Source: Bacillota bacterium
GTDB lineage: Bacteria; Bacillota; Clostridia; Oscillospirales; Acutalibacteraceae
Direction: 5' to 3'
Length of the DNA: 22,438 nt
Assembly: GCA_023401495.1 (NCBI GenBank)
Contig: JAEXDU010000074.1
Coordinates: 1 to 22,438 of the forward strand
Below the pieces are notes generated by a model. The model did not search any database, was not told where the DNA came from, and saw only the letters and a program-made list of their open reading frames with translations. Below are positions 5,068 to 14,462 of the stretch, piece by piece; within the stretch, counting starts at the first letter, position 1, and each line of letters begins with the position of its first letter. The position numbers were made by a program, and so were the translations under genes.

Positions 5068-7137
5068 ATGGGATACATGATAGGCGTCGACGTTGGAGGA
5101 ACCTTTACGGATTTTTCCGTATTTGATTCCGAAACGAAAAGACTGTTTCACTACAAACACAGCTCTACTCCGGATGATCCGTCCCGCTCCATTGTCAGCG
5201 GAATCCACTACATATTGGAAAGCGAGGGGATCGACCCGGTCGCGGTGGAATACCTGGCGCACGGAACAACCGTAGCGACCAACGCGCTGATCGAAAAGCG
5301 CGGTGCGCGCATGGGTCTGATTACCACCAAGGGCTTTAAGGATTTGATGGAGATCGGCAATCAGAAGCGGCCCTCCCTGTACGACCTGCTCAAGGAAAAA
5401 CCCGAAAGCCTGATTCCCTCCGGACTGAAATGCGAGGTGGAGGAACGTCTACTGCATGACGGTTCCGTGAAAATCCCCCTCAATGAGGAGGACGTGCGAA
5501 AGGCTGTCCGGTTCTTCCAGGAGCAGAATGTAACCACCATCGCCGTCTGCACGCTGTTTTCCTTTATCAACCCGGCGCACGAGCGGCGGATCAAGGAAAT
5601 CATTCTGGAGGAGTACCCCGAGGCTTACGTTTCCATCTCCAGCGAGCTGGTCAGCGAGTTCCGCGAGTATTCGCGCATGAGCACCACGGTGCTCAACGCC
5701 TACCTTGGCCCGGTCATGAAGAAGTACGTTGAGAACTTCCAGAACAGCGTACGGGAATCCGGAATCGCCGTGGCCCCTTATGTCACCCAGTCCAACGGCT
5801 CCATTATCTCCATCGCTGAAACGGTGGAATGCCCCATCAAAACTGCAGTGTCCGGCCCGAGCGCCGGTGTGGTGGGGGCAACCTACATCGGCCGCCAGTG
5901 CGGCATCGATAAAATCATTACGTTCGACATGGGCGGTACCAGCGCGGACATCAGCCTGATCAAAGACGGTAAGGCGCAGGTTTCGTATGAAAGAATGGTG
6001 GAGGGCTACCCCGCCCGCATCCCCATGATCGATATTATTACGGTCGGCGCGGGCGGCGGTTCGATTGCCGCCATCGATGAGGGCGGCGCGCTCAAGGTAG
6101 GCCCGCGCAGTGCGGGTGCGGTACCCGGCCCGGCGTGCTACATGCGCGGCGGCGAAAACCCCACTGTTACCGATGCGAACATTCTGCTTGGCAAGCTGAA
6201 CCGCCACAAGATTCTGGGCGGCCGCATGGATGTGGACTGGAACCTCGCTTATGACGCAATCCAGAAGAAGATTTCGGAGAAATCTTCCCTGAGCATAGAG
6301 GACGCCGCGGCAGGCATTATTTCGGTCGTCAACTCCAACATGGTGCGCGCGATCCGCGTCGTTTCTGTTGAGCGCGGCTACGACGCCCGCGAATTCACGC
6401 TGATGGCTTTCGGCGGTGCAGGCCCCCTGCACGCCTGCGAAGTTGCCAGAGAGCTTGGTATCACTCAGGTTCTGCTTCCCCCCGCGCCGGGCACGCTTTG
6501 CTCGCTGGGGCTTTTGATGGCCGATACCCGCTTCGATCTGAGCCAGTCGTACATTATGATCGCCGAACCGCAGAATTTGTCGGAAATGAACCGCATCTTC
6601 TCGCAGCTTACCGAAGAGGGCGACAAAATGCTTGAGAACGAAGGCATCGCCAAAGAGGACCGCACATTCGTCTATTCGCTTGACTGCCGGTATGAACGCC
6701 AGAACTATGAAATCACGGTGGAGCTCCCCACGGGAGAAATCACCGAAGAGGTGCTTTCAGGTCTGGTAGAGCAGTTCCACCAGGAGCATGAGCGTTCCTA
6801 CGGCTATTACGATCAGAAAAAGAACATCCAGATGGTCAACTACCGCGTCGGCGCGGTCGGCACCATCGATAAGCCCGACCTGAGCGAGCACCCTGTGGAA
6901 GAAAACCCGCAGGTTCCGGCCCCGGTCGAGGTTCGCAAGGTTCGGTTCGAGGGCTCGCCGGAGTATCTCGACACCAACATTTATCAGCGCACGCAGCTGC
7001 CCTGCGGCTGCACCGTCAGCGGCCCGGCGATCATTGAGCAGATGGATTCCACCTCCATTATCCCGCCCGGATGGCAGGCGTATAACGACCCGTTCCTGAA
7101 TCTGATCGTCACTTATCACGGAGGTGAAACGGCATGA
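5068..7137 (+). CDS. hyuA: Hydantoinase/oxoprolinase subunit A (HyuA)
   Basis: This 689-residue protein has the Hydant_A_N and Hydantoinase_A domains of the ATP-dependent amidohydrolase family (5-oxoprolinase, N-methylhydantoinase, caprolactamase, acetone carboxylase). Visible landmarks are GVDVGGTFTDF (6-16) and FDMGGTSADISLI (about 286-298), the ASKHA-type phosphate-binding loops, plus AHGTTVATNALIEKRGA (64-80) and a GPRSAGAVPGPACY segment. In the family, HyuA phosphorylates the amide oxygen of a cyclic amide so that HyuB can hydrolyse it. The length is normal for a separate A subunit. ATG 5068 is preferred because AGAGGTG lies six bases upstream; the GTG at 5059 is part of that site. It overlaps hyuB by 4 bp (ATGA). 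The cyclic substrate is unknown. Confidence 0.92.
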   Translation: MGYMIGVDVGGTFTDFSVFDSETKRLFHYKHSSTPDDPSRSIVSGIHYILESEGIDPVAVEYLAHGTTVATNALIEKRGARMGLITTKGFKDLMEIGNQKRPSLYDLLKEKPESLIPSGLKCEVEERLLHDGSVKIPLNEEDVRKAVRFFQEQNVTTIAVCTLFSFINPAHERRIKEIILEEYPEAYVSISSELVSEFREYSRMSTTVLNAYLGPVMKKYVENFQNSVRESGIAVAPYVTQSNGSIISIAETVECPIKTAVSGPSAGVVGATYIGRQCGIDKIITFDMGGTSADISLIKDGKAQVSYERMVEGYPARIPMIDIITVGAGGGSIAAIDEGGALKVGPRSAGAVPGPACYMRGGENPTVTDANILLGKLNRHKILGGRMDVDWNLAYDAIQKKISEKSSLSIEDAAAGIISVVNSNMVRAIRVVSVERGYDAREFTLMAFGGAGPLHACEVARELGITQVLLPPAPGTLCSLGLLMADTRFDLSQSYIMIAEPQNLSEMNRIFSQLTEEGDKMLENEGIAKEDRTFVYSLDCRYERQNYEITVELPTGEITEEVLSGLVEQFHQEHERSYGYYDQKKNIQMVNYRVGAVGTIDKPDLSEHPVEENPQVPAPVEVRKVRFEGSPEYLDTNIYQRTQLPCGCTVSGPAIIEQMDSTSIIPPGWQAYNDPFLNLIVTYHGGETA

Positions 7138-8879
7138 GCAAGCGTGTTGATGCAGTAACCGTAGAAATCATCGGCAATCTGCTGTTATCCATTGCGGAGG
7201 AAACCGGCATTGCGATCATCCGCAGCGCATATTCCACCAACATCAAAGAGCGCCGCGACATTTCCACCGCGGTGTTCGACCCGGACGGAAACATGGTGGC
7301 GCAGGCCGAGCATGTCGCCATGCACCTCGGCTCCCTTCTGGGAATCGTACAGGAGGTCTACAAGCATTTCGACCGCGCCGACATTCAGGAGGGCGACATG
7401 TTCATCGGCAACGACCCGTACAACGGCGGCGGCACCCATCTGCCGGACATTACCGTTGTTGCGCCGGTGTTCCACAGCGGCAGGCTGATCGGCTGGGTGG
7501 CCAATCTGGCGCACCACAGCGATGTGGGCGGCAAAGTGCCCGGCTCCACCTCTGGCGATGCGGTCAGCATCTTTCAGGAGGGAACGAAGATTCCGCTCGT
7601 GCGCATCTGCAGCGGGGGCGAAGTCTGCAAGGATATCGTCAGCATCATTATGGCGAACAGCCGCATCCCGAATGAGAGATACGGCGATTTGCAGGCACAG
7701 ATCGCGGCCAACCGCGTGGGCCTGCGCCGCATGCTCGACGCTTACGACCGCTACGGCGACGTTTTGGTAGACAGCATGTACCAGCTGCAGGATTACGCCG
7801 AGCGCAAGCTCAAGGCTGGAATTGAAAAGCTGCCGGACGGCGTGTACCGATTTACCGATTATATGGACGACGCAGGCACGGCCTGCCCCGACCCTCTGAA
7901 AATCTGCGTTGCGATCACCATCGCGGGCGACAGCATGACGCTCAACTTCAACGGTACCGCAAAGCAGGTTCCCGGCCCCATCAATGTCACCTACAACGGC
8001 CTTTTGGCCACGGTGTTCTATTCGCTCAAGGCACTGATTGACCCCACTGTTCCGTCGAACGCGGGCATTTACCGCGCGTTTTCTGTGGAGTGCGAAAGCG
8101 GCCTGCTGGTCAACGCAGAAAATCCCGCGCCCGTGGGCGAGCGAATCGATACCTGCCAGCGCGTGGCCGATGTGATCTTCGGCGCTCTGGCGCCAGCTGT
8201 GCCTGACCGGGCGATCGCCTGCTGCAACAGCTCAGTGACCTCGGCGATTTTCTCCGGCGCGGATCAGAAGGACAAAGACCGCTTCTTCGTGTACCTGGAG
8301 GTAGTCGCGGGCGGCTCCGGCGCAAGCCGCGACGCGGACGGCCTTTCCGGCGTGCAGGTGCATATGACCAACACCTCGAATCTGCCGGTGGAGGCGCTCG
8401 AAATGGAGTTCCCGCTGGTTACCGTGAATAAATATGAGCTGCGGCGCGACAGCGGCGGCGCGGGGCGCAACCGCGGCGGACTCGGCATTGTCCGTGAATT
8501 TGAAATGATGTACGACGGCATCTCTTACACCGGTCTCGGCGACCGGCAGAAGATTCCGCCGTGGGGCCTGGAGGGCGGCCTTGCCGGCGAGGGCGGCGTT
8601 TACTATCTTGTCAAACCGGATGGGACCAGCACCCGTCTGCCCTCCAAATGCACCGACATCCCGCTCGAGCAGGGCGATGTGATCAGCGTGCAGACGCCCG
8701 GCTCAGGCGGGTACGGCAATCCGCTGGAGCGCGACCCCCTCCGCGTTCTGATCGACGTGATCGAGGGGAAGGTTTCCCCCGAAAAGGCACAGGAGCTGTA
8801 CGGCGTATGCGTTGTGAAAAACAGCAGCGGCTGGGCTGTGGACGAGGAGAGAACCAAAAGACTCAGAGAAAAGCGGTGA
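7134..8879 (+). CDS. hyuB: Hydantoinase/oxoprolinase subunit B (HyuB)
   Basis: This 581-residue protein is the catalytic partner of HyuA. It shows the Hydantoinase_B signatures FIGNDPYNGGGTHLPDIT (about 90-107) and NLAHHSDVGGKVPGS (about 123-137), which contain the metal-binding Asp and His residues, and the C-terminal GGAGRNRGGLG and TPGSGGYGNPLERDP blocks. HyuB hydrolyses the phosphorylated cyclic amide. The gene overlaps hyuA by 4 bp and has its own strong GGAGGTG site, so the subunits are probably made in equal amounts. It is immediately followed (7 bp) by the importer ATPase. Placement between an Amadori-type kinase and a peptide importer suggests that the ring-containing molecule is imported by this system. 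Confidence 0.92.
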   Translation: MSKRVDAVTVEIIGNLLLSIAEETGIAIIRSAYSTNIKERRDISTAVFDPDGNMVAQAEHVAMHLGSLLGIVQEVYKHFDRADIQEGDMFIGNDPYNGGGTHLPDITVVAPVFHSGRLIGWVANLAHHSDVGGKVPGSTSGDAVSIFQEGTKIPLVRICSGGEVCKDIVSIIMANSRIPNERYGDLQAQIAANRVGLRRMLDAYDRYGDVLVDSMYQLQDYAERKLKAGIEKLPDGVYRFTDYMDDAGTACPDPLKICVAITIAGDSMTLNFNGTAKQVPGPINVTYNGLLATVFYSLKALIDPTVPSNAGIYRAFSVECESGLLVNAENPAPVGERIDTCQRVADVIFGALAPAVPDRAIACCNSSVTSAIFSGADQKDKDRFFVYLEVVAGGSGASRDADGLSGVQVHMTNTSNLPVEALEMEFPLVTVNKYELRRDSGGAGRNRGGLGIVREFEMMYDGISYTGLGDRQKIPPWGLEGGLAGEGGVYYLVKPDGTSTRLPSKCTDIPLEQGDVISVQTPGSGGYGNPLERDPLRVLIDVIEGKVSPEKAQELYGVCVVKNSSGWAVDEERTKRLREKR

Positions 8880-8886
8880 TGTTTGG

Positions 8887-9855
8887 ATGGCCGAACCCCT
8901 GTTGGATGTTCAGAACCTGGAAATGGTGTTTGAAAATAAATATCAGGCCTTTACCGCCGTGGATCACCTGAGCTTTTCGGTGGAAAAAGGTCAGACCTTG
9001 GGCATCGTGGGTGAAAGCGGCAGTGGAAAAACCATGGCGTCCCTTTCCGTGATGAAGCTGCTTCCCAATCAGGGCAGGGTATCCGGCGGAAAGATCCTGT
9101 TTGAGGGCAAAGACCTGGTGCCGCTGAAGGAAAAAGAAATGCAGAAGCTGCGCGGCAGGGAGCTCGCGATGATCTTTCAGGACCCCATGATGTCGCTTGA
9201 CCAGGTATATACCGTCGGCAGCCAGATCGTAGAGGCGATTCTCACGCACGAGCCGGTGGGGAAGAAGCAGGCGGAAGAGCGTGCTCTTGAACTGCTCACC
9301 GCTGTGGGGATCGCGCAGCCGGAAAGGGTATTTCGCAGCTACCCATTCGAGCTTTCGGGCGGCATGTGCCAGAGGGTGATGATCGCCATTGCCCTCTCGT
9401 GCAACCCAAAGCTCCTGTTTGCCGACGAGCCTACCACTGCGCTCGATGTCACCGTGCAGGCGCAGATTCTCGATCTGCTGCGCAAGGTGCGCGACGAATA
9501 CCGGATGGGCATCGTTTTGATCACCCACGATCTCGGTGTGGTTTCGGATATTGCCGACCGGGTTATCGTGATGTACGCGGGCAAATCCATGGAGGACGCG
9601 CCCACCGATGTGATCATGAATCACCCGGCCCACCCGTATACCATGGGACTGATTCAGTCGGCCCCGAAGCTTGAAGAGCAGGTGGAACGCCTGCACAGTA
9701 TTGAAGGCGCAGTCCCCGATATTCGGAACATGCCGAAAGGCTGTCGGTTCTGTACCCGGTGTCCGCAGGCAAACGACCTGTGCCGCGAAACCGAGCCGCA
9801 GGTCAAAGAGATTGCACCGGGCCACTTTGTGCGGTGTCATTATGCGGGCAGCTAG
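8887..9855 (+). CDS. ABC importer ATPase, OppD/DppD type
   Basis: This 322-residue nucleotide-binding subunit of a peptide/nickel-type importer has Walker A GESGSGKT (43-50), the Q-loop (FQDPMMSLDQ), signature LSGGMCQR (about 155-162), Walker B LLFADEPTTALD and the H-loop THD. The C-terminal oligo_HPY region holds CRFCTRCPQANDLC; four cysteines in this region bind an Fe-S cluster in at least one characterised DppD. The signature carries Cys where Arg is usual (LSGGMRQR). It works as a heterodimer with the next ATPase to drive uptake through the two permeases encoded downstream. It starts 7 bp after hyuB. Confidence 0.93.
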   Translation: MAEPLLDVQNLEMVFENKYQAFTAVDHLSFSVEKGQTLGIVGESGSGKTMASLSVMKLLPNQGRVSGGKILFEGKDLVPLKEKEMQKLRGRELAMIFQDPMMSLDQVYTVGSQIVEAILTHEPVGKKQAEERALELLTAVGIAQPERVFRSYPFELSGGMCQRVMIAIALSCNPKLLFADEPTTALDVTVQAQILDLLRKVRDEYRMGIVLITHDLGVVSDIADRVIVMYAGKSMEDAPTDVIMNHPAHPYTMGLIQSAPKLEEQVERLHSIEGAVPDIRNMPKGCRFCTRCPQANDLCRETEPQVKEIAPGHFVRCHYAGS

Positions 9856-9871
9856 GAAAGGGGAATGCAGC

Positions 9872-10858
9872 TTGAATGAAGTATTATTGGATGTAAAAAA
9901 CGTTTCAAAAACCTTTCCTGTCAAAGCCGGGCTGTTTTCTTCGGCGAAGGGCGTGGTGCACGCCGTGGACAATGTCAGCTTTCAGATTCACCGCGGCGAG
10001 AGCTTTGGTTTGGTTGGGGAATCCGGGTGCGGAAAAAGCACCCTCTCCCGCACCTTGCTGCAGCTGGTTCCGGCGGATTCGGGCGAGATCTGTTTTGACG
10101 GCAAGAACCTGGCGGCGCTCTCTAAAAAAGAGATGCGCGCCCAGCGCGAAAGCATGCGTATGGTATTTCAGAAGCCGTTCGATTCGCTGAATCCCCGCCA
10201 GACGGTGCGGCAGATCATTTCGGCCCCGATGCAGGTTCACCGCAAGATGAGCCGGCAGGAATTGGACGCCGAAGTGATGAAGCTGATGGACCTCGTCGGC
10301 CTCTCCCGCGGGTATATCGATCGCTACCCCCACGAGTTTTCGGGCGGGCAGCGGCAGCGTATCGGCATTGCCCGGGCGCTCGCGCTCCAGCCGCAGCTGA
10401 TTGTCTGCGATGAGCCGGTCTCTGCGCTGGATGTTTCGATTCAGGCGCAGATTCTGAATCTGCTCAAAGACCTGCAAAAGGAATTCGGGCTGACGTACCT
10501 GTTCATTTCTCATAATCTGGCGGTCGTCAAGCATATGTCGGACCGCATTGCCGTGATGTACCTCGGTTCTTTGGTAGAGGTGGCGAATGGGCCGGAGCTG
10601 TACCGGGCTGCGCGGCACCCGTACACGCAGGCGCTGCTCTCCGCGATTCCCGACCCCGGCAGCGGGCAGAAACGCCAGCGGATCATCCTTACCGGGGATA
10701 TCCCCAGTCCGGTCAACCCGCCTGCGGGCTGCCGGTTCTGCACCAGGTGTCCCAACGTGATGGAACGCTGCAAAATCGAGCGCCCGGCGCTTCGAACCCT
10801 TGCGGACGGCGGGCAGGTCGCGTGTTTTCTGTATGAACAGGAGGGAGGAACGGCATGA
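9872..10858 (+). CDS. ABC importer ATPase, OppF/DppF type
   Basis: This 328-residue second ATPase has Walker A GESGCGKST, signature FSGGQRQR, Walker B LIVCDEPVSALD, the H-loop SHN, and a C-terminal CRFCTRCPNVMERC cysteine cluster like that of its partner. I place the start at TTG 9872, about eight bases after AAAGGGG and just before the conserved strand NEVLLDVKNVSKTF. An in-frame ATG at 9842 would overlap the upstream gene and add ten unlikely residues. The stop overlaps the permease start as ATGA (10855-10858). Confidence 0.92.
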   Translation: MNEVLLDVKNVSKTFPVKAGLFSSAKGVVHAVDNVSFQIHRGESFGLVGESGCGKSTLSRTLLQLVPADSGEICFDGKNLAALSKKEMRAQRESMRMVFQKPFDSLNPRQTVRQIISAPMQVHRKMSRQELDAEVMKLMDLVGLSRGYIDRYPHEFSGGQRQRIGIARALALQPQLIVCDEPVSALDVSIQAQILNLLKDLQKEFGLTYLFISHNLAVVKHMSDRIAVMYLGSLVEVANGPELYRAARHPYTQALLSAIPDPGSGQKRQRIILTGDIPSPVNPPAGCRFCTRCPNVMERCKIERPALRTLADGGQVACFLYEQEGGTA

Positions 10859-11814
10859 CCAAATTTATTGTGCGCCGAAGCGCGATCGCAGTGCTGCTCC
10901 TCTTCGTGGTTTCGAGTATCGTGTTTTTAACCGTTCATATGATGCCCGGCGATCCGGTACTGCTGATGCTGGGTACCGATTCGAACCCCGACCCGCAGGC
11001 GGTGGAAGCGCTCCGCAGGGAACTGGGGCTTGACCAGCCGATTTTCACGCAGTATGTGAACTGGATGCTCAATGCCTTGCAGGGGAATTTGGGAACGTCG
11101 TACAGCGAGCACGTTCCGGTGATGCAGTCTATCGGGTCGCGGCTGCCCCGCACACTGGAGCTGGCAGGCGTTTCGCTGCTGCTCGCGTGTATCATCGGTC
11201 TCCCTCTGGGCGTGCTTTCCGCCCTGCGGCGCGGCAAATTTTCCGATCTGGTAATGACGACCGGCGCTTCACTCGGAACCTCCATTCCGGTTTACGTGCT
11301 CGGCTACCTTCTCATTATCCTGTTCTCCCTGAATGTGTTTGGGTGGAATATTCCCACATTGCCGTCGAGCGGTTATGTGAATTTTTCCAAGAGCCCCTCG
11401 GCGCACTTTCAGCGGCTGATATTGCCCGCGGTGGCGCTGGCCCTTGGGCTGGCTGCTTCGATCATGCGCATGACCCGTTCCTCGATGCTCGACGCGCTCT
11501 CCGCCGAATCGGTGCGGGCGCTGCGGGCCAAGGGCCTGCCGGAACACAACGTCATCATCCGCCATGTGATCCGCAACGCCTTTATCCCGGTGGTGACGGT
11601 GATCGGATTACAGATGGGCAACCTGATCGGCGGCACGGTGCTGTGCGAAACGGTGTTTAACTGGCCGGGACTCGCAACGCTCTTGGTCAAGGCCATTAAC
11701 CAGAGGGATTATCCGCTGATTCAGGGCTGTATTCTGGTGATGTCTTCCGTCTTTATTTTGACCAATATGGTTGTCGACATCATCTACGGTGTGCTCGACC
11801 CCAGAGCGCGGTAG
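10855..11814 (+). CDS. ABC importer permease, OppB/DppB type
   Basis: This 319-residue membrane subunit has six hydrophobic segments. It starts with the family's first transmembrane helix and TVHMMPGDPV motif, and carries the EAA-type cytoplasmic loop (ALRAKGLPEHNVIIRHVIRN, about 219-238) that contacts the ATPases. The C-terminus ends DIIYGVLDPRAR, typical of DppB. It pairs with the next permease to form the channel for the imported substrate. The start overlaps the previous stop by 4 bp and has a GGAGGGAGG site. Confidence 0.93.
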   Translation: MTKFIVRRSAIAVLLLFVVSSIVFLTVHMMPGDPVLLMLGTDSNPDPQAVEALRRELGLDQPIFTQYVNWMLNALQGNLGTSYSEHVPVMQSIGSRLPRTLELAGVSLLLACIIGLPLGVLSALRRGKFSDLVMTTGASLGTSIPVYVLGYLLIILFSLNVFGWNIPTLPSSGYVNFSKSPSAHFQRLILPAVALALGLAASIMRMTRSSMLDALSAESVRALRAKGLPEHNVIIRHVIRNAFIPVVTVIGLQMGNLIGGTVLCETVFNWPGLATLLVKAINQRDYPLIQGCILVMSSVFILTNMVVDIIYGVLDPRAR

Positions 11815-11825
11815 GGGGGAATAAT

Positions 11826-12659
11826 ATGGACTTTTTAAAACGAAGCGTGAAAAACAAGAAATTTTTGTTCAGCATCGTCGTTCTGGTGCCGCTGGTGTTT
11901 GTGATCCTGTTCGGCCCCCAGCTTGCGCCGAATGACCCGCTGACAATGAATACATCGTCTGCGCTGGCACCCTCCTCGTCTCAGTACCCGCTGGGAACCG
12001 ACGAGTACGGCCGCTGCATTCTTTCCCGTTTGCTGGTGGGTGTGCGGCCCTCCATGACGGTGGCGCTGTTTGGTACGTTGGGCGCGTTTGCCGCAGGGCT
12101 GCTGCTCGGCATCTTCGCCGGGTACCTTGGCGGAAAAATCGGCGGCGCGATCATGAGAGCGGTCGATGTGATTCTCTGCTTCCCGCCGATCCTGCTCGCG
12201 ATGATGGTCGTGGGCCTGTGGGGGGCCGGGGTGCGCAACCTGACCGTGGTGGTGGCGATTCTGTATACGCCCCACTTTACCCGAATTGCCTACTCCTCCA
12301 CCATTAAAGTGCGCAAGATGGAGTTTGTGGAAAACGAAATTTCCATCGGTGCGACTTTGAACCGTGTGTTGTTCGGTACGATTTTTCCCAACATTTTTTC
12401 TCCGCTGGTCATTCAGATCAGCCTGACCGTCTCGAGCGCGATTCTGCTGGAATCCGGCCTGAGCTTTCTCGGCCTTGGCGTACAGCCGCCCGACCCCTCC
12501 TGGGGGCAGATGATCGGCGACGCTAGGAATTTCCTTTCAGTAGATGTGATGTACACGGTGTGGCCGTCGCTGTTTTTGAGCCTGACGATTCTGGCCACCA
12601 ACCTGATGGGCGACGCGCTGCGAGATATTCTCGATCCCAAGCTGAGGGACAGCTTTTAA
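11826..12659 (+). CDS. ABC importer permease, OppC/DppC type
   Basis: This 277-residue second channel subunit has the OppC N-terminal helix, the conserved HPLGTDxxGRD-like region (here YPLGTDEYGRCILSRLL), the EAA loop (MEFVENEISIGATLNRVLFG) and the terminal GDALRDILDPKLR. The usual family residue after GR is Asp; here it is Cys, a small oddity. Eleven bases separate it from the partner permease, and its ribosome binding site is TAGGGGGG. Confidence 0.93.
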   Translation: MDFLKRSVKNKKFLFSIVVLVPLVFVILFGPQLAPNDPLTMNTSSALAPSSSQYPLGTDEYGRCILSRLLVGVRPSMTVALFGTLGAFAAGLLLGIFAGYLGGKIGGAIMRAVDVILCFPPILLAMMVVGLWGAGVRNLTVVVAILYTPHFTRIAYSSTIKVRKMEFVENEISIGATLNRVLFGTIFPNIFSPLVIQISLTVSSAILLESGLSFLGLGVQPPDPSWGQMIGDARNFLSVDVMYTVWPSLFLSLTILATNLMGDALRDILDPKLRDSF

Positions 12660-12691
12660 TTATGAATCAGAGGATAAAAGGAGGAAAACAA

Positions 12692-14305
12692 ATGAAAACA
12701 ATCTGCAGGCGAATCCTGTCTGTGTCGCTGGCGGCCGTAATGGCGCTCACCGCACTGTCGGGATGCTCGGGAAACAATTCCAACTCGTCCGGGGCGGCAT
12801 CCAGCACGCCGGAATCCTCGGCGCAGAGCCAGGTCAGTAAAAAGGATGAGCTCGTTGTGGCTATCAGCTCAGACGTTGCCACGCTCGAGCCCATGGTGCA
12901 GTCCGGTCAGGCGATCCGGCTGATCAAAACGTGCCTTTACCGCGGCCTGATGGCTTACCAGGCCGATGGGAAGATCGGCACGGAAATCGCGGATTCGTAT
13001 GAGATCGGCGACGACAACAAGACGTATACCTTCAAAATCAAGCAGAACGCCAAGTTCCACGACGGCAGCGACATCACTGCCGAGGACGTCAAGTTCTCTC
13101 TCGAGCGTATTCTGGATGAGTCCGTCGGCGCGACCTTCCGCTCCGATTTTGCGAACGTGCTCGACAAAGTCGAGGCGGTGGACACCAAGACCGTCAAGAT
13201 CACCCTCAAGGAGCCCTGCGCGCCATTCATCGATTACCTCACTCTGCCTGAGTCAGTGATCGTGTCGAAAGCGTGGTGCGAGAGCCACAAAAACGACCTG
13301 AACGCCAGCCCAATGGGCAGCGGCCCCTACACGTTTACCTCCTGGGATAAGGGCCGTGAGATCATTCTGACCGCATTCTCGGATTTCTACAAGACCGGCA
13401 AACCCGAAACCAAAAGCATCCGCTTCGTCATCACGCCCGACGCCACGACCAGAGCCAACGCCCTGCAGACTGGCGACGCAGACCTGATCGACTATGTGGC
13501 GGCCAAGGATATTACCGCGATGGAGAAGGACGACAGCTACAAGGTCTATGTCTCTGAGGCTCCGTTCATGTGCCTGCAGTTCAACGTCAAGAGCGGCCCG
13601 CTGGCCAACGAGAAGGTTCGTCAGGCGATCGCTTATGCGGTTGACCGCCAGGGCGTCATCAACACCGCCTTTATGGGCCGCGGCACCCAGATTTTCGGCT
13701 TCCCCACCCAGAAGGGGGAGAACGGCTACGACGGCAAGTACGACAACTACTTCAGCTTCGATCAGGAAAAGGCCAAGGCTCTGCTGAAAGAGGCCGGCTA
13801 TCCCGACGGCTTTAAGATCAAGATTCTGTCCAGCTCTACCTACGACATGCACAAGCAGACCGCCATTGTGGTGCAGGACAGCCTGAAGAAGATCGGCATC
13901 GACGCCGAGGTGGAGCTGCCCGACTGGTCCACCCGCATTGAGCGCTCCAACAAGGGCGATTATGAGATCCTTGTTTCCGGTACCGCGGGCAATATTGTCG
14001 ATATGGATTGGACGACCAACTATTTTGAAAGCGGCGAACCCAGAATGAACAGCTCTGCCTGGTTCTCCGATGCGGAGATCGACAGCCTGCTGAAAGAAGG
14101 GCGCACCACCATCGATGCGGCCAAGCGCGAGGAGATTTACGACAAGCTGAGAAAGCGCGTGCTTGATCTGTCGCCGTTCGTATTCATCAATTACCGTGAA
14201 CAGGCATTTGCCAGCTCGAATAAGGTGGAGGGCTTTGTCAATCTGCCGGGCGTTGTCACCTACAACTCCGGCCTGACACTGGAAGATACTTATGTGACCG
14301 AGTAA
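12692..14305 (+). CDS. Extracellular solute-binding lipoprotein (SBP_bac_5, OppA/DppA family)
   Basis: This 537-residue receptor of the importer has a lipoprotein signal peptide (positive MKTICRR start, hydrophobic core, lipobox LSGC), so mature lipidated Cys is at about residue 25. A Ser/Asn/Ala-rich linker follows to about residue 50, then the cluster C fold begins (VVAISSDVATLEPM). The family motif is visible as YTFKIKQNAKFHDGSDITAEDVKFSLERI, given here only as a landmark at about 112-140. ATG 12692 follows GGAGG by about seven bases; the upstream in-frame ATG 12662 lacks a site. The GC-rich third codon positions suggest high expression. Members bind peptides but also opines, sugars and other amines, so ligand identity remains open. 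Confidence 0.93.
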   Translation: MKTICRRILSVSLAAVMALTALSGCSGNNSNSSGAASSTPESSAQSQVSKKDELVVAISSDVATLEPMVQSGQAIRLIKTCLYRGLMAYQADGKIGTEIADSYEIGDDNKTYTFKIKQNAKFHDGSDITAEDVKFSLERILDESVGATFRSDFANVLDKVEAVDTKTVKITLKEPCAPFIDYLTLPESVIVSKAWCESHKNDLNASPMGSGPYTFTSWDKGREIILTAFSDFYKTGKPETKSIRFVITPDATTRANALQTGDADLIDYVAAKDITAMEKDDSYKVYVSEAPFMCLQFNVKSGPLANEKVRQAIAYAVDRQGVINTAFMGRGTQIFGFPTQKGENGYDGKYDNYFSFDQEKAKALLKEAGYPDGFKIKILSSSTYDMHKQTAIVVQDSLKKIGIDAEVELPDWSTRIERSNKGDYEILVSGTAGNIVDMDWTTNYFESGEPRMNSSAWFSDAEIDSLLKEGRTTIDAAKREEIYDKLRKRVLDLSPFVFINYREQAFASSNKVEGFVNLPGVVTYNSGLTLEDTYVTE

Positions 14306-14325
14306 GGCGTATGGATTCGTTCGTC

Positions 14326-14356
14326 GTGTTTTCCCCGCTCTCGGCGGGGAAAACAC
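14326..14356 (+). terminator. Strong intercistronic hairpin between receptor and deglycase genes
   Basis: GTGTTTTCCCCGC (14326-14338) and GCGGGGAAAACAC (14344-14356) form a perfect 13-bp stem with a 5-nt loop, but no T tract follows. It is 20 bp after the receptor stop codon. It is more likely an mRNA-stabilising or partial-stop element that lets the receptor exceed the rest of the operon than a full terminator. A second, weaker imperfect hairpin (about 14397-14446) lies between it and the deglycase gene. Confidence 0.6.
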
Positions 14357-14462
14357 CCGAACTGAAAAAGTCATTGTTGATAAAATGGTAGGAACTTGTG
14401 CACCGGCCGGGCCTGTTTTTCGGCGGGCTTGGTTCGGTGTGCAACACTGAGAGGAGATTTTT

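Noticed and set aside
2245..9972. Several long antisense reading frames, such as 5449-6432 and 8863-9972 on the minus strand.
   Set aside because: They lie opposite well-recognised genes and arise from GC-rich third codon positions; their translations show no domain.
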